Below, piece by piece: positions 10,701-18,501 of a stretch of 64,000 nucleotides of DNA (the first letter of the stretch is position 1; the number at the start of each line of letters is the position of its first letter). Origin of the DNA: Enterobacter cloacae (lineage in GTDB: Bacteria; Pseudomonadota; Gammaproteobacteria; Enterobacterales; Enterobacteriaceae); assembly GCF_013375935.1 (NCBI RefSeq), contig NZ_CP056117.1, forward strand, positions 2,728,001 through 2,792,000, read 5' to 3'. The position numbers and the translations under genes are program-made. Below the pieces are notes generated by a model. It was given only the letters and a program-made list of their open reading frames with translations, was not told where the DNA came from and made no database searches.

Positions 10701-11014
10701 GCACCAATACAGGCCTCAATAATATTGATCGCCGTGTAGGTTAGGTTGATGGCGTCCCATGAAAAGAGCATCCACGAGGCAAAAATATTGCCAAAGGAGC
10801 AGGCGAGGGCGATGCCGGGCCACATTTTTCCCGCATGGCGGTAAAACGCCACCATCATAATGGAGGTCGGGAACCACAGCGGTGCCAGCAGCGACCCGAA
10901 GCGGGTCAGCTCAAGGGAGAACAGGGTAAAAATGAACGTGACGAGACCCAGACAGACAAGTCGCAGTAAAGGATGTGGGGTAGTAACCAAAACCCGCTGG
11001 TATTGTTTATTCAT
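7685..11014 (-). CDS. yegE: YegE (DgcE), membrane diguanylate cyclase
   Basis: Makes cyclic di-GMP; in E. coli it sits at the top of the cascade that drives curli expression. 1109 residues. Domain order: MASE1 membrane sensor with about eight helices (residues 1-300), three PAS/PAC units (about 305-680), a GGDEF cyclase domain with intact LARLGGDEFGLLLPD at about 757-771, and a C-terminal EAL-like domain (about 870-1105) without a recognisable EAL signature or catalytic residues. It is therefore expected to make but not degrade c-di-GMP. It ends within the last codons of alkA and is transcribed divergently from udk. Confidence 0.95.
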   Translation of the reverse strand: MNKQYQRVLVTTPHPLLRLVCLGLVTFIFTLFSLELTRFGSLLAPLWFPTSIMMVAFYRHAGKMWPGIALACSFGNIFASWMLFSWDAINLTYTAINIIEACIGAVLLRKLLPWYNPLQNLNDWIRLAVGSALVPPLVGGVLVHFLVPGPEPLRNFLFWVLSEAIGALALVPLGLLFKPHYLLRHRNPKLLLETLVTLVITLALSWTAITWLPWPFTCIIVLLMWSAVRLPRMEAFLIFLFTIMMVSLMMVRNPPSMTPSNMMVTFNAPWLPFLMMLLPANVMTMVMYAFRAERKHITESEERFRNAMEYSAIGMALVGIEGQWLQANKALCNFLGYSQTELQSLTFQQLTWPEDLHTDLEQLGQLINGEINSYSLEKRYYTRNGEVVWALLAVSVVRHADGTPLYFIAQIEDINDLKQTEWVNKRLMERITLANEAGGIGIWEWDLEPDVISWDKRMFELYEIPSHIKPTWQLWHDAIVPEDRTNAERVLRESLQARVPFKLEFRIRVKGGIRHIRSLANRVLNKHGQVERLLGINMDMTEVKQLNEALFQEKERLHITLDSIGEAVLCTDIDMNVTFMNPVAEKMSGWTQNDALGQPVLKVLHITFGENGPLMENIHSGDMSRTDIEQDVVLNCRNGGSFDIHYSITPLSTLDGHNIGSVLVIQDVTESRKMLRQLSYSASHDALTRLANRVSFENHLKRLLQTVHETHQRHALVFIDLDRFKAVNDTAGHAAGDALLRELSSLMLTMLRSSDVLARLGGDEFGLLLPDCNVESARYIAGRLIDAINNYHFSWEGRLHRIGASAGITLIDDNNRLAAEVMSQADIACYASKNSGRGVVTVYEPQQERIHSMRSMMSLDEQWHTIKDNHLLMIARSVASPRVPESSSFWLLSMRLWTSQGEVLEEHAFRAGLAEPELLHALDRRIFSDFFRTHAAQVAAKGMGVALPLSEAGLASVTLVDELLDLIARGPLPARLLHLMISVDVLSNADENVQQGLQKLRHAGCRVVLTRVGRDINVFSRLSASTADYLLLDTDVVTNVHGNLMDEMMVTIVQGHAQRLGLKTIAGPCNQSIMMDTLSVIGIDYIFGDTIGEAQLLDLLLNTSYFAIN

Positions 11015-11356
11015 TACCGCTCTATCCAGGGACGCCGTGTTGTCAGGAGCCAGGTCCGGACGCGTGAAATCATTAATTTGGTTTATGCTAGTACAAACAT
11101 TTTACAATTCATATGCTGAGCGCTCAGATTTTGACTTCATAGACTTATAAAATAGTTACTCTGCGAAGAAAGGGGATCAAATGTCGAAAAAGCGATCGTA
11201 AAAATTTCGCTCAGGGCGTGAAGCGGCACTTTTCAGCCCGCCTCGCATAACCTGCGCATTCGACTGGTATCACGCCCCCGAAATCCCTATAATTGCCGCG
11301 TTTGACGCTCCGGCGTCGTCCTTCCTTACATCCAGGTTAATCAGGTCGCTAAATTT
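11015..11356. other. yegE-udk divergent intergenic region (342 bp)
   Basis: AT-rich near yegE. It holds a perfect 12-bp palindrome CTGAGCGCTCAG (11116-11127), possibly an operator. A six-codon open frame, MSKKRS (11181-11201), is preceded by AAGGGG at a good distance. The udk promoter candidate is listed separately. Nothing else was recognised. Confidence 0.5.
11288..11293 (+). promoter_or_regulatory. Probable -10 box of the udk-dcd-asmA transcript
   Basis: A perfect TATAAT lies 64 bases before the udk start codon, in CCCTATAATTGCCGCG. The -35 region is poor (TGGTAT at 17-bp spacing), so the promoter may be weak or activator-assisted. The call rests mainly on the consensus -10 and its position. 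Confidence 0.5.
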
Positions 11357-11998
11357 ATGACTGATAAGTCTCATCAGTGCGTCATCATAGGCATCGCCGG
11401 CGCATCGGCTTCAGGTAAAAGTCTTATTGCCAGTACGCTTTATCGTGAACTGCGTGAACAGGTAGGTGATGAGCATATCGGTGTTATTCCCGAAGACAGC
11501 TATTACAAAGATCAATCCCATCTTTCGATGGAAGAGCGCGTAAAAACCAACTATGACCACCCCAGTGCAATGGATCACAGCCTGCTGTTCCAGCATCTGG
11601 AAGCGCTGAAGCGCGGCGAGGCCATTGAACTGCCCGTCTACAGCTACGTAGAACATACCCGCACCCGAGAAACGATCCGTATCGAGCCGAAAAAGGTCAT
11701 TATCCTTGAAGGGATTTTGCTGCTCACCGACGCCCGCCTGCGCGAATCAATGAACTTCTCGATTTTCGTCGACACCCCTCTGGATATCTGCCTGATGCGT
11801 CGCATCAAACGCGACGTCAACGAACGCGGCCGCTCCATGGACTCCGTGATGGCGCAATATCAAAAGACCGTTCGCCCGATGTTCCTGCAATTTATTGAGC
11901 CTTCGAAACAGTACGCCGATATTATCGTGCCTCGCGGCGGTAAAAACCGTATTGCAATTGATATCTTAAAAGCGAAAATCAGTCAGTTTTTTGAATAA
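11357..11998 (+). CDS. udk: Uridine kinase
   Basis: Phosphorylates uridine and cytidine to UMP and CMP with a nucleoside triphosphate (pyrimidine salvage, cytoplasm). 213 residues, the same as E. coli Udk. The Walker A loop [11 protein letters not shown] lies at about residues 12-22, and PEDSYYKDQ and the YDHPSAMDH nucleoside-site segment are present. It is first in a plus-strand run with dcd and asmA; dcd follows after a 91-bp gap that contains a small GC hairpin (CCCTGAGCC / GGCTTCAGGG). Confidence 0.97.
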   Translation: MTDKSHQCVIIGIAGASASGKSLIASTLYRELREQVGDEHIGVIPEDSYYKDQSHLSMEERVKTNYDHPSAMDHSLLFQHLEALKRGEAIELPVYSYVEHTRTRETIRIEPKKVIILEGILLLTDARLRESMNFSIFVDTPLDICLMRRIKRDVNERGRSMDSVMAQYQKTVRPMFLQFIEPSKQYADIIVPRGGKNRIAIDILKAKISQFFE

Positions 11999-12089
11999 GC
12001 CGTGTGAATTGTGTACCGTTCAGAGATAACCTGGTTTTGCCCTGAGCCCGTAAGGCTTCAGGGCGCGATGCACGAAAGGAGAAAGTGCC

Positions 12090-12671
12090 ATGCGTCTTTG
12101 TGACCGCGATATAGAAGCCTGGCTGGATGAAGGCCGTCTGTCCATCACCCCGCGTCCGCAGGTTGAGCGTATTAACGGCGTGACCGTTGACGTGCGTCTG
12201 GGGAATAAATTCCGCACCTTCAGCGGCCACACGGCACCGTTTATCGACCTGAGCGGTCCGAAAGACGAAGTCAGCGCGGCGCTGGATCGCGTCATGAGCG
12301 ACGAAATCGTCATCGAAGAAGGAGAGGCGTTTTATCTCCATCCGGGTGAGCTGGCGCTGGCGGTGACCTTTGAATCCGTCACCCTGCCTGCGGATCTGGT
12401 GGGCTGGCTTGACGGACGTTCATCGCTGGCGCGCCTGGGCCTGATGGTGCACGTCACCGCGCACCGTATCGATCCGGGCTGGTCGGGCCGAATCGTGCTG
12501 GAGTTCTTTAATGCCGGTAAACTGCCGCTGGCCCTGCGTCCCGGGATGATGATCGGTGCGCTGAGCTTTGAACCGCTGACAGGCCCGGCAGACCGTCCTT
12601 ATAACCGCCGCCAGGACGCAAAATATCGCGACCAGCAGGGTGCGGTTGCCAGTCGTATCGATAAAGACTGA
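12090..12671 (+). CDS. dcd: dCTP deaminase
   Basis: Deaminates dCTP to dUTP, the main route to dUMP for thymidylate synthesis. 193 residues, the usual length for the homotrimeric enterobacterial enzyme. The catalytic glutamate E138 is visible in [12 protein letters not shown], and the substrate loop SSLARLGL is present near residue 111. A strong AAAGGAG ribosome site precedes the ATG. It lies between udk and asmA, as in E. coli. Confidence 0.97.
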   Translation: MRLCDRDIEAWLDEGRLSITPRPQVERINGVTVDVRLGNKFRTFSGHTAPFIDLSGPKDEVSAALDRVMSDEIVIEEGEAFYLHPGELALAVTFESVTLPADLVGWLDGRSSLARLGLMVHVTAHRIDPGWSGRIVLEFFNAGKLPLALRPGMMIGALSFEPLTGPADRPYNRRQDAKYRDQQGAVASRIDKD

Positions 12672-12694
12672 TTTGTAAGTTCACTGAGGAAGCC

Positions 12695-14545
12695 ATGAGA
12701 AGAGTTCTGACGACGCTGATGATTTTGCTGGTGGTGCTGGTGGCTGGCCTTTCAGCGTTAGTTCTGCTGGTTAATCCGAATGACTTCCGTGCTTATATGG
12801 TGCGGCAGGTTGAAGCGCGCAGCGGTTATGAACTCAAGCTGGACGGGCCGCTGCGCTGGCACGTCTGGCCTCAGCTCAGCATTCTCTCAGGACGCATGTC
12901 GCTCACCGCACCGGGGGCCGCGCAGCCGCTGGTCACGGCGGACAATATGCGTCTTGATGTCTCACTCATTCCGCTTCTGTCGCATCAGCTTCAGGTGGAT
13001 CAGGTGATGCTGAAAGGGGCGGTGATTCAGCTTACCCCCCAGACCGAAGCCGTTCGCCAGGCGGACGCGCCGGTCGCGCCGCGTGAAAACACCCTGCCTG
13101 ACGTTCCCTCCGATGCCGGCTGGTCGTTTGACATTGCTAATCTGAAAGTGGCTGACAGCGTGCTGGTTTTCCAGCACGAGGACGACGAACAGATCACCGT
13201 ACGCAATATCAATCTCAAAATGGAGCAGGACGCCAGCCATAACGCCACGATGGAGTTCTCCGGGCGCATCAACCGCAATCAGCGGGATCTCAACCTGTCG
13301 ATAAACGCCAACGTGAACGCGTCTGACTACCCGCACCAGCTGACGGCGGACGTTCAGCAGTTGAGCTGGCAGCTCACCGGAGCGGACTTACCGACGAAAG
13401 GGATCGCCGGAAAGGGCACCATGCAGGCGGTGTGGCACGAAGAACGCAAGCAGCTGGAGCTGAACGCGCTCAACCTCCAGGCCAACGACAGTAGCCTGAA
13501 GGGGCAGGCGAGCGTCACGCTGGCAGAGAAACCCAGTTGGGTGCTGGATCTGCAATTTGACAGGCTGAATCTGGAGAACCTGCTTGCGCCTCAGCCGGTT
13601 AACGCGTCCGATGGCTCCGTCACCCAGGTGGGTCAAAGCCAGGCAACGCAGTCGCGTCCGGTGATCTCCTCGAATCTCGATCGGCCTGACTACAACGGCC
13701 TGCGCGGGTTTACCGCCGATATTCTGCTGAAGGCCAATACCGTGCGCTGGCGCGGCATTGATTTTACCGACGTCAGCAGCCAGATGTTTAACCGCAATGG
13801 CCTGCTGGTTATCTCCGACCTCAGCGGAAAAATGGGTGCCGGGAGCCTTTCGCTGCCGGGCACCCTGGACGTGCGCAGCGACGTTGCCAGCGCCGCGTTC
13901 CAGCCGCGTCTGGAAAACGTCGAGATTGGCACGATCCTGAAGGCCTTTAACTATCCGATTGCCCTTACGGGGCAGCTGACGCTGGCGGGGGATTTCTCCG
14001 GCACGAAGATTGATGCTGACGCCTTCCGCCGCAGCTGGCAGGGTAAGGCGCACGTGGAGCTGAAAGACTCGCGCATGGAGGGGCTGAACTTCCAGCAGCT
14101 GGTGCAGCAGGCGGTGGAGCGCAGCAGCAGCGTGAAGGCGAACGAGAACTACGACAGCGCAACCCGTCTCGACAGCTTTACCAGCGAGCTGGCACTCGAC
14201 AACGGTCAGCTAACGCTGGACGGGATGCAGGGGACCTCGTCTCTGCTGGCGCTGACCGGGAGCGGAGCGCTGGATCTGGTGAAAGAGACGGCGGACACCC
14301 ACTTCAAGGTGCGCGTGATGGCCGGCTGGGAAGGTGAAGGAGAGCTTGTCGATTTCCTGAAAGAGACGCCGATCCCGCTGAGCGTTTACGGGAAATGGCA
14401 GGAGCTGAACTACAGCCTGCAGGTCGACCAGATCCTGCGTAAGCATCTTCAGGATGAAGCGAAACGTCGGCTGAATGACTGGGCGGACCGTAATAAGGAG
14501 TCTCAGTCCGGCAAGGACGTGAAAAAACTGCTGGATAAGCTTTGA
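12695..14545 (+). CDS. asmA: AsmA, inner-membrane protein of the AsmA/TamB-like family
   Basis: Large periplasmic protein anchored in the inner membrane. In E. coli it affects outer-membrane protein assembly and LPS levels, and the family is now linked to phospholipid transport. 616 residues against 617 in E. coli. There is one N-terminal membrane anchor (about residues 5-25, rich in L and V), then repeated beta-rich segments and a conserved C-terminal AsmA domain (KDSRMEGLNFQQLVQQAV near residue 455). It is last gene of the udk-dcd-asmA run and is followed by a REP hairpin and a terminator facing yegH. Confidence 0.95.
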   Translation: MRRVLTTLMILLVVLVAGLSALVLLVNPNDFRAYMVRQVEARSGYELKLDGPLRWHVWPQLSILSGRMSLTAPGAAQPLVTADNMRLDVSLIPLLSHQLQVDQVMLKGAVIQLTPQTEAVRQADAPVAPRENTLPDVPSDAGWSFDIANLKVADSVLVFQHEDDEQITVRNINLKMEQDASHNATMEFSGRINRNQRDLNLSINANVNASDYPHQLTADVQQLSWQLTGADLPTKGIAGKGTMQAVWHEERKQLELNALNLQANDSSLKGQASVTLAEKPSWVLDLQFDRLNLENLLAPQPVNASDGSVTQVGQSQATQSRPVISSNLDRPDYNGLRGFTADILLKANTVRWRGIDFTDVSSQMFNRNGLLVISDLSGKMGAGSLSLPGTLDVRSDVASAAFQPRLENVEIGTILKAFNYPIALTGQLTLAGDFSGTKIDADAFRRSWQGKAHVELKDSRMEGLNFQQLVQQAVERSSSVKANENYDSATRLDSFTSELALDNGQLTLDGMQGTSSLLALTGSGALDLVKETADTHFKVRVMAGWEGEGELVDFLKETPIPLSVYGKWQELNYSLQVDQILRKHLQDEAKRRLNDWADRNKESQSGKDVKKLLDKL

Positions 14546-14555
14546 TGTTTGTTGT

Positions 14556-14583
14556 GCCGGGCGGCGGCTTCGCCTTTCCCGGC
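14556..14583. repeat. REP-type palindrome after asmA
   Basis: GCCGGGCGGCGGCTTCGCC followed by TTTCCCGGC forms an imperfect GC-rich hairpin of the classical enterobacterial REP type, with GCCGGG/CCCGGC outer arms. It begins 10 bp after the asmA stop codon, a typical REP position. Confidence 0.7.
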
Positions 14584-14605
14584 CTGCAAAACCACGCTTC
14601 AAAAG

Positions 14606-14637
14606 GCCGGGTATGCGCAGCGCTACCCGGCTTTTTT
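14606..14637. terminator. Bidirectional terminator between asmA and yegH
   Basis: Perfect 8-bp stem GCCGGGTA / TACCCGGC around a 10-base GC-rich loop, followed on the plus strand by six T. On the minus strand the hairpin comes directly after the yegH stop codon, so it can serve both convergent genes. Confidence 0.85.
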
Positions 14638-16219
14638 ACACCTCAAAATCCGCTTCATCCGCAGCGTGCAGCGGTATCAGCTGAACCTTCTGCACGCGAT
14701 GGCTCTCTACCTGCAGCGTTTTAATCGTGTAATCCCCCACCTGTACTTCTTCCCCCGGCTGCGGAATGCGTTGCAGATGTTCCATCAGCAAACCGGCAAT
14801 GGTGTGGTATTCGCGCTTCTCGTCCAGCGGAAGCGGGACGAACTGCACCAGATCCTCAAGCGGCATATGGCCGTTCGCGGTCCAGCTACCGTCGGCGTTC
14901 TTCTGGATATCGTGGCGGGCGTCGATCTCATCAACTTCATTGGGCAGATTGCCGGCAATGGTTTCCATGACGTCGCTGAGCGTCACCAGCCCTTCCACCG
15001 ATCCAAATTCATCCACCACAAACGCGAAGTGGGTACGCGCGTTGCGGAACTGCTCCAGCGCGGAGAGTAACGGCAGCGCTTCCGGGAAAACCAGCGGCTG
15101 GCGCACCAGCGCGCGCAGGTTGAGCGGCTCGCCGTGAAGCTGCTGCTGCAGTAGGTCGATTACGTGCACCACGCCCAGCAGCTCTTCTTCCTCTTCCCCG
15201 CCGGTAACCACCACCCGGGTGTGCTGGTTTTTATCCAGCAGCGCGCGGATCTGCTCTTCCGGTGCCGTCAGGTCAACGTGCTCAATGTCGTGGCGGGAGG
15301 TCATGATGCTGCTGACCGAGCGCTGGTTGAGGTTAAGCACGCGCTCAATCATGCGCCGCTCCTGCGGGTTGAATATCTGTCCGTCGCTGTGATCGGCAAG
15401 CATCGCAGCGGATTCGGCGTCCAGCTCGGCATCCTCTTTTTTGCCGCTCAGCAGGCGCATGACCGTATCTGCGGTGCGCTGGCGCAGCGTCTGGTTCGCA
15501 GAAAGGAAACGGCGGCGGTTGAATATGGCCAGCTGGTTCAGGAACTCAATCAGCACCGAGAAGCCAATCGCGGCGTACAGATACCCCTTCGGAATATGGA
15601 ATCCAAATCCGTCGGCCACCAGGCTAAAGCCAATCATCAGCAGGAAGCTCAGGCACAGGATCACGATGGTGGGGTGGCTGTTCACAAACCGCGTCAGGGC
15701 TTTACTCGCCAGCACCATCAGGGTGATGGCGATGATAACGGCGGCCATCATGACGGCCAGGTGGTCCACCATCCCGACGGCGGTGATCACGGAGTCGAGA
15801 GAGAAGACGGCGTCCAGCACCACGATTTGCGCCACCACCGGCCAGAATTTTGCGCCGCGTCGCTGGGTGGGATTTTCGCTGTCTTTACCTTCCAGCCGCT
15901 CGTTAAGCTCTACCGTGGCTTTGAACAGCAGGAACAGCCCGCCGAACAGCATTATCAGGTCGCGGGCGCTAAAGCTCATGCTCTGCACGCTGAACAGGGG
16001 TTTGGTCAGCGTAACCAGCCAGGATATCGAGGCGAGCAGCAGCAGGCGCATCACCATGGCGAGCAGCAGGCCCGTCACGCGCGCGCGGTCGCGCTGCGAG
16101 GGAGGCAATTTATCGGCAAGGATGGCGATAAACACCAGGTTATCAATGCCGAGCACTAATTCAATGACGACCAGCGTCACCAGCCCGGCCCAGATCGATG
16201 GATCGGCAATCCATTCCAT
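14636..16219 (-). CDS. yegH: YegH, TerC-family membrane protein with CBS and CorC domains
   Basis: Inner-membrane protein of uncertain function, related to TerC and the CorC/HlyC group, with a suspected role in metal ions or envelope homeostasis. 527 residues, equal to E. coli YegH, when started at the ATG at 16219 ([10 protein letters not shown]). A GTG three codons upstream is too close to the ribosome site. The TerC domain has about seven membrane helices (1-230) with the acidic motifs [12 protein letters not shown] and [19 protein letters not shown]. Two CBS repeats (about 300-425; [18 protein letters not shown]) and a C-terminal CorC_HlyC domain follow. It is convergent with asmA and divergent from wza. 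Confidence 0.93.
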   Translation of the reverse strand: MEWIADPSIWAGLVTLVVIELVLGIDNLVFIAILADKLPPSQRDRARVTGLLLAMVMRLLLLASISWLVTLTKPLFSVQSMSFSARDLIMLFGGLFLLFKATVELNERLEGKDSENPTQRRGAKFWPVVAQIVVLDAVFSLDSVITAVGMVDHLAVMMAAVIIAITLMVLASKALTRFVNSHPTIVILCLSFLLMIGFSLVADGFGFHIPKGYLYAAIGFSVLIEFLNQLAIFNRRRFLSANQTLRQRTADTVMRLLSGKKEDAELDAESAAMLADHSDGQIFNPQERRMIERVLNLNQRSVSSIMTSRHDIEHVDLTAPEEQIRALLDKNQHTRVVVTGGEEEEELLGVVHVIDLLQQQLHGEPLNLRALVRQPLVFPEALPLLSALEQFRNARTHFAFVVDEFGSVEGLVTLSDVMETIAGNLPNEVDEIDARHDIQKNADGSWTANGHMPLEDLVQFVPLPLDEKREYHTIAGLLMEHLQRIPQPGEEVQVGDYTIKTLQVESHRVQKVQLIPLHAADEADFEV

Positions 16220-16912
16220 AGTAAACACAATACCTTCTGTTATATGACTAATGTCACACTTCGATCATGGATAAAGCCGAGGGAAATTGCAATGCCGAGC
16301 TGAGATTTCTCTTAATGCTGCCTCAAGGTAAAACCGAATTTGCCCATGGTGTAAATAAGTTAATTGCGAAGATTTAATTACGAAGAACGATATTTAGGAT
16401 ATATCGCAATGAATGGTTTTGGCGTCTGTTTTGTCAATATAAAGAAAATCCGAAAACATCAAAACTTTGCTATTAATATTAATCTTAAAAAACAATATTA
16501 GGACGGTTGTCTCCTTGCCTGCTATTAGGTTAGCTGCAACAATTCTCCCAGCATCAAATGTTAAATTTCCTTGTTGCTATTTTAGTTTTGGCCTTTTGCG
16601 AGGTTTATTCTTTATCGGCCGCGTGTTCGAAGTGGCTGATATATTTTGCAAATGGCCTTGATTAAGAGGGTGTCTATCCATAAAGCATTGTTTAGTCAGT
16701 GGATTGGTAACTGAAAGCCAAGGGCGGTAGCGTGCCTGAAAGCGTGTGAATCAGCCTCAATTATTCTGTCAATAGTCAATGGATGAATAAGCTTTTTTTA
16801 GGACTGATGCCAGTTAAATTGCTAAATGATTAACTGCATTCTGATTGTCACCACGACCCGCGCTTATTTAAATTGCACAGGATAATTACTCTGCCAAAGT
16901 GATAAATAATCA
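16220..16912. other. Leader/promoter region of the colanic acid operon (693 bp)
   Basis: No credible gene. The region is AT-rich and separates yegH from wza. It carries a JUMPStart/ops element (separate entry), leaving about 180 bases of 5' leader between ops and wza. RcsAB control is expected from the colanic acid family, but no strong RcsAB box was found. The best partial matches contain TAGGA (16395-16408, TAGGATATATCGCA, and TAGGACGGTTGTCT near 16499), each about 8 of 14 by eye. Promoter hexamers could not be fixed. Confidence 0.6.
16697..16734 (+). promoter_or_regulatory. JUMPStart/ops element before wza
   Basis: CAGTGGATTGGTAACTGAA followed by AGCCAAGGGCGGTAGCGTG matches the 39-bp JUMPStart consensus. 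It ends in the operon polarity suppressor GGCGGTAGCGTG at 16723-16734, where RfaH loads onto a paused polymerase. It lies about 180 bp before wza, so RfaH antitermination of the 22-kb colanic acid operon is expected. It is more divergent in its first half than the copy at 40857. Confidence 0.9.
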
Positions 16913-18049
16913 ATGATGAAATCCAAAATGAAATTGATGCCATTATTGGTGTCTGTGACCTTGATGAGTGGTTGCACGGTCTTTCCCGGCAGCAATATGT
17001 CAACAATGGGCAAGGATGTGATTAAGCAGCAGGACGCTGATTTTGATCTCGACAAAATGGTGAATGTGTATCCATTAACCCCACGTCTGGTGGAACAATT
17101 ACGCCCACGTCCAAATGTTGCTCAGCCAAATATGTCTCTGGACCAGGAAATTGCGTCTTATCAGTACCGCGTAGGTCCCGGCGACGTGATTAACGTCACC
17201 GTCTGGGATCACCCGGAACTGACCACCCCTGCGGGCCAGTACCGCAGCTCAAGCGACACCGGTAACTGGGTACAGTCCGATGGCACCATGTTCTATCCCT
17301 ACATTGGCAAAGTGCATGTTGCGGGCAAAACGCTTGCTGAGATCCGTAGTGATATTACCGGCCGCTTAGCGCAGTACATTGCTGACCCGCAGGTGGACGT
17401 TAATATCGCCGCGTTCCGATCCCAGAAAGCCTATATCTCCGGCCAGGTCAATAAGTCCGGTCAGCAGGCCATTACCAACGTACCGCTCACGGTACTGGAT
17501 GCGATCAACGCCGCGGGTGGTTTAACCGACGGCGCCGACTGGCGCAACGTGGTGCTCACCCACAACGGTAAAGAGCAGCGCATCTCCCTCCAGGCGCTGA
17601 TGCAAAACGGCGACCTGACCCAGAACCGCCTGCTCTATCCGGGCGACATTCTGTACGTACCGCGCAACGACGATCTGAAAGTGTTCGTGATGGGTGAAGT
17701 GAAGAAACAGAGCACCCTCAAGATGGACTTCAGCGGTATGACCCTGACCGAAGCGCTGGGCAATGCGGAAGGCATCGATCTGACCGCCTCCAACGCCAGC
17801 GGTATCTTCGTGATCCGTCCGATCAAGGGCGAGAACGCGAAAGGCAAGATTGCCAACATCTACCAGCTGGATATGTCCGACGCGACGTCCCTGGTCATGG
17901 CTACGGCGTTCCGCCTGCAGCCGTACGATGTGGTCTATGTCACCACCGCGCCGGTTGCCCGCTGGAACCGTCCGATCAACCAGTTGCTGCCTACCATCAG
18001 TGGCGTTCGCTACATGACGGATACGGCGAGCGACATTCATACCTGGTAA
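16913..18049 (+). CDS. wza: Wza, outer-membrane polysaccharide export lipoprotein
   Basis: Octameric channel through which colanic acid crosses the outer membrane, coupled to Wzc. 378 residues (E. coli 379). There is a lipoprotein signal peptide with lipobox LMSG before C21, then the polysaccharide-export (PES) domain from about residue 85 ([21 protein letters not shown]), SLBB domains (about 170-330) and a C-terminal amphipathic helix (residues 345-378; [20 protein letters not shown]) that forms the membrane barrel. It is the first gene of the operon; wzb follows after 6 bp. The Shine-Dalgarno sequence is weak, and an ATG one codon later (16916) is equally possible. Confidence 0.97.
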   Translation: MMKSKMKLMPLLVSVTLMSGCTVFPGSNMSTMGKDVIKQQDADFDLDKMVNVYPLTPRLVEQLRPRPNVAQPNMSLDQEIASYQYRVGPGDVINVTVWDHPELTTPAGQYRSSSDTGNWVQSDGTMFYPYIGKVHVAGKTLAEIRSDITGRLAQYIADPQVDVNIAAFRSQKAYISGQVNKSGQQAITNVPLTVLDAINAAGGLTDGADWRNVVLTHNGKEQRISLQALMQNGDLTQNRLLYPGDILYVPRNDDLKVFVMGEVKKQSTLKMDFSGMTLTEALGNAEGIDLTASNASGIFVIRPIKGENAKGKIANIYQLDMSDATSLVMATAFRLQPYDVVYVTTAPVARWNRPINQLLPTISGVRYMTDTASDIHTW

Positions 18050-18055
18050 GCCGCG

Positions 18056-18499
18056 ATGTTTAACAAAATTCTGGTGGTGTGCGTGGGGAACATTTGCCGT
18101 TCCCCCACGGCTGAAAGGCTGCTGAAAAATTACCAGCCTGGGTTAACGGTCGACTCCGCAGGGCTGGGGGCGCTGGTTGGTAAAGGCGCCGACGAGCGCG
18201 CCTCAAGCGTAGCCCTCGAACATAACCTCTCACTCGACGGGCACGTTGCCCGTCAGGTCTCTGGCCGGATGTGCCGGGAATATGACCTGATCCTCGCGAT
18301 GGAAAAACGCCACATTCACGCGCTGTGCGATATCGCACCGGAGATGCGCGGCAAGGTGATGCTGTTTGGTCACTGGGACGGTGAGCGCGAAATTCCCGAT
18401 CCGTATCGCAAGAGCCGCGAGGCCTTTGAGGCGGTATACACCTTACTAGACCAGTCTGCCCGCCAGTGGGCGCAGGCACTGAAAGCTCAGCAGGGATAA
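18056..18499 (+). CDS. wzb: Wzb, low-molecular-weight protein-tyrosine phosphatase
   Basis: Cytoplasmic phosphatase that removes phosphate from the tyrosine-rich tail of Wzc, allowing the kinase to cycle during colanic acid export. 147 residues. The P-loop is CVGNICRS with catalytic C9, and the general acid is D115 in REIPDPYRKS. Two bases separate its stop codon from the wzc start. Confidence 0.97.
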   Translation: MFNKILVVCVGNICRSPTAERLLKNYQPGLTVDSAGLGALVGKGADERASSVALEHNLSLDGHVARQVSGRMCREYDLILAMEKRHIHALCDIAPEMRGKVMLFGHWDGEREIPDPYRKSREAFEAVYTLLDQSARQWAQALKAQQG

Positions 18500-18501
18500 C
18501 A

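Noticed and set aside
16395..16408. Possible RcsAB box TAGGATATATCGCA
   Set aside because: Only about 8 of 14 match by eye and a second equally weak site exists; kept as a remark in the leader entry, not as a feature.
16467..16661. 64-codon frame in the wza leader region
   Set aside because: No ribosome site, hydrophobic random-looking sequence, and it lies before the JUMPStart element in an untranslated leader.
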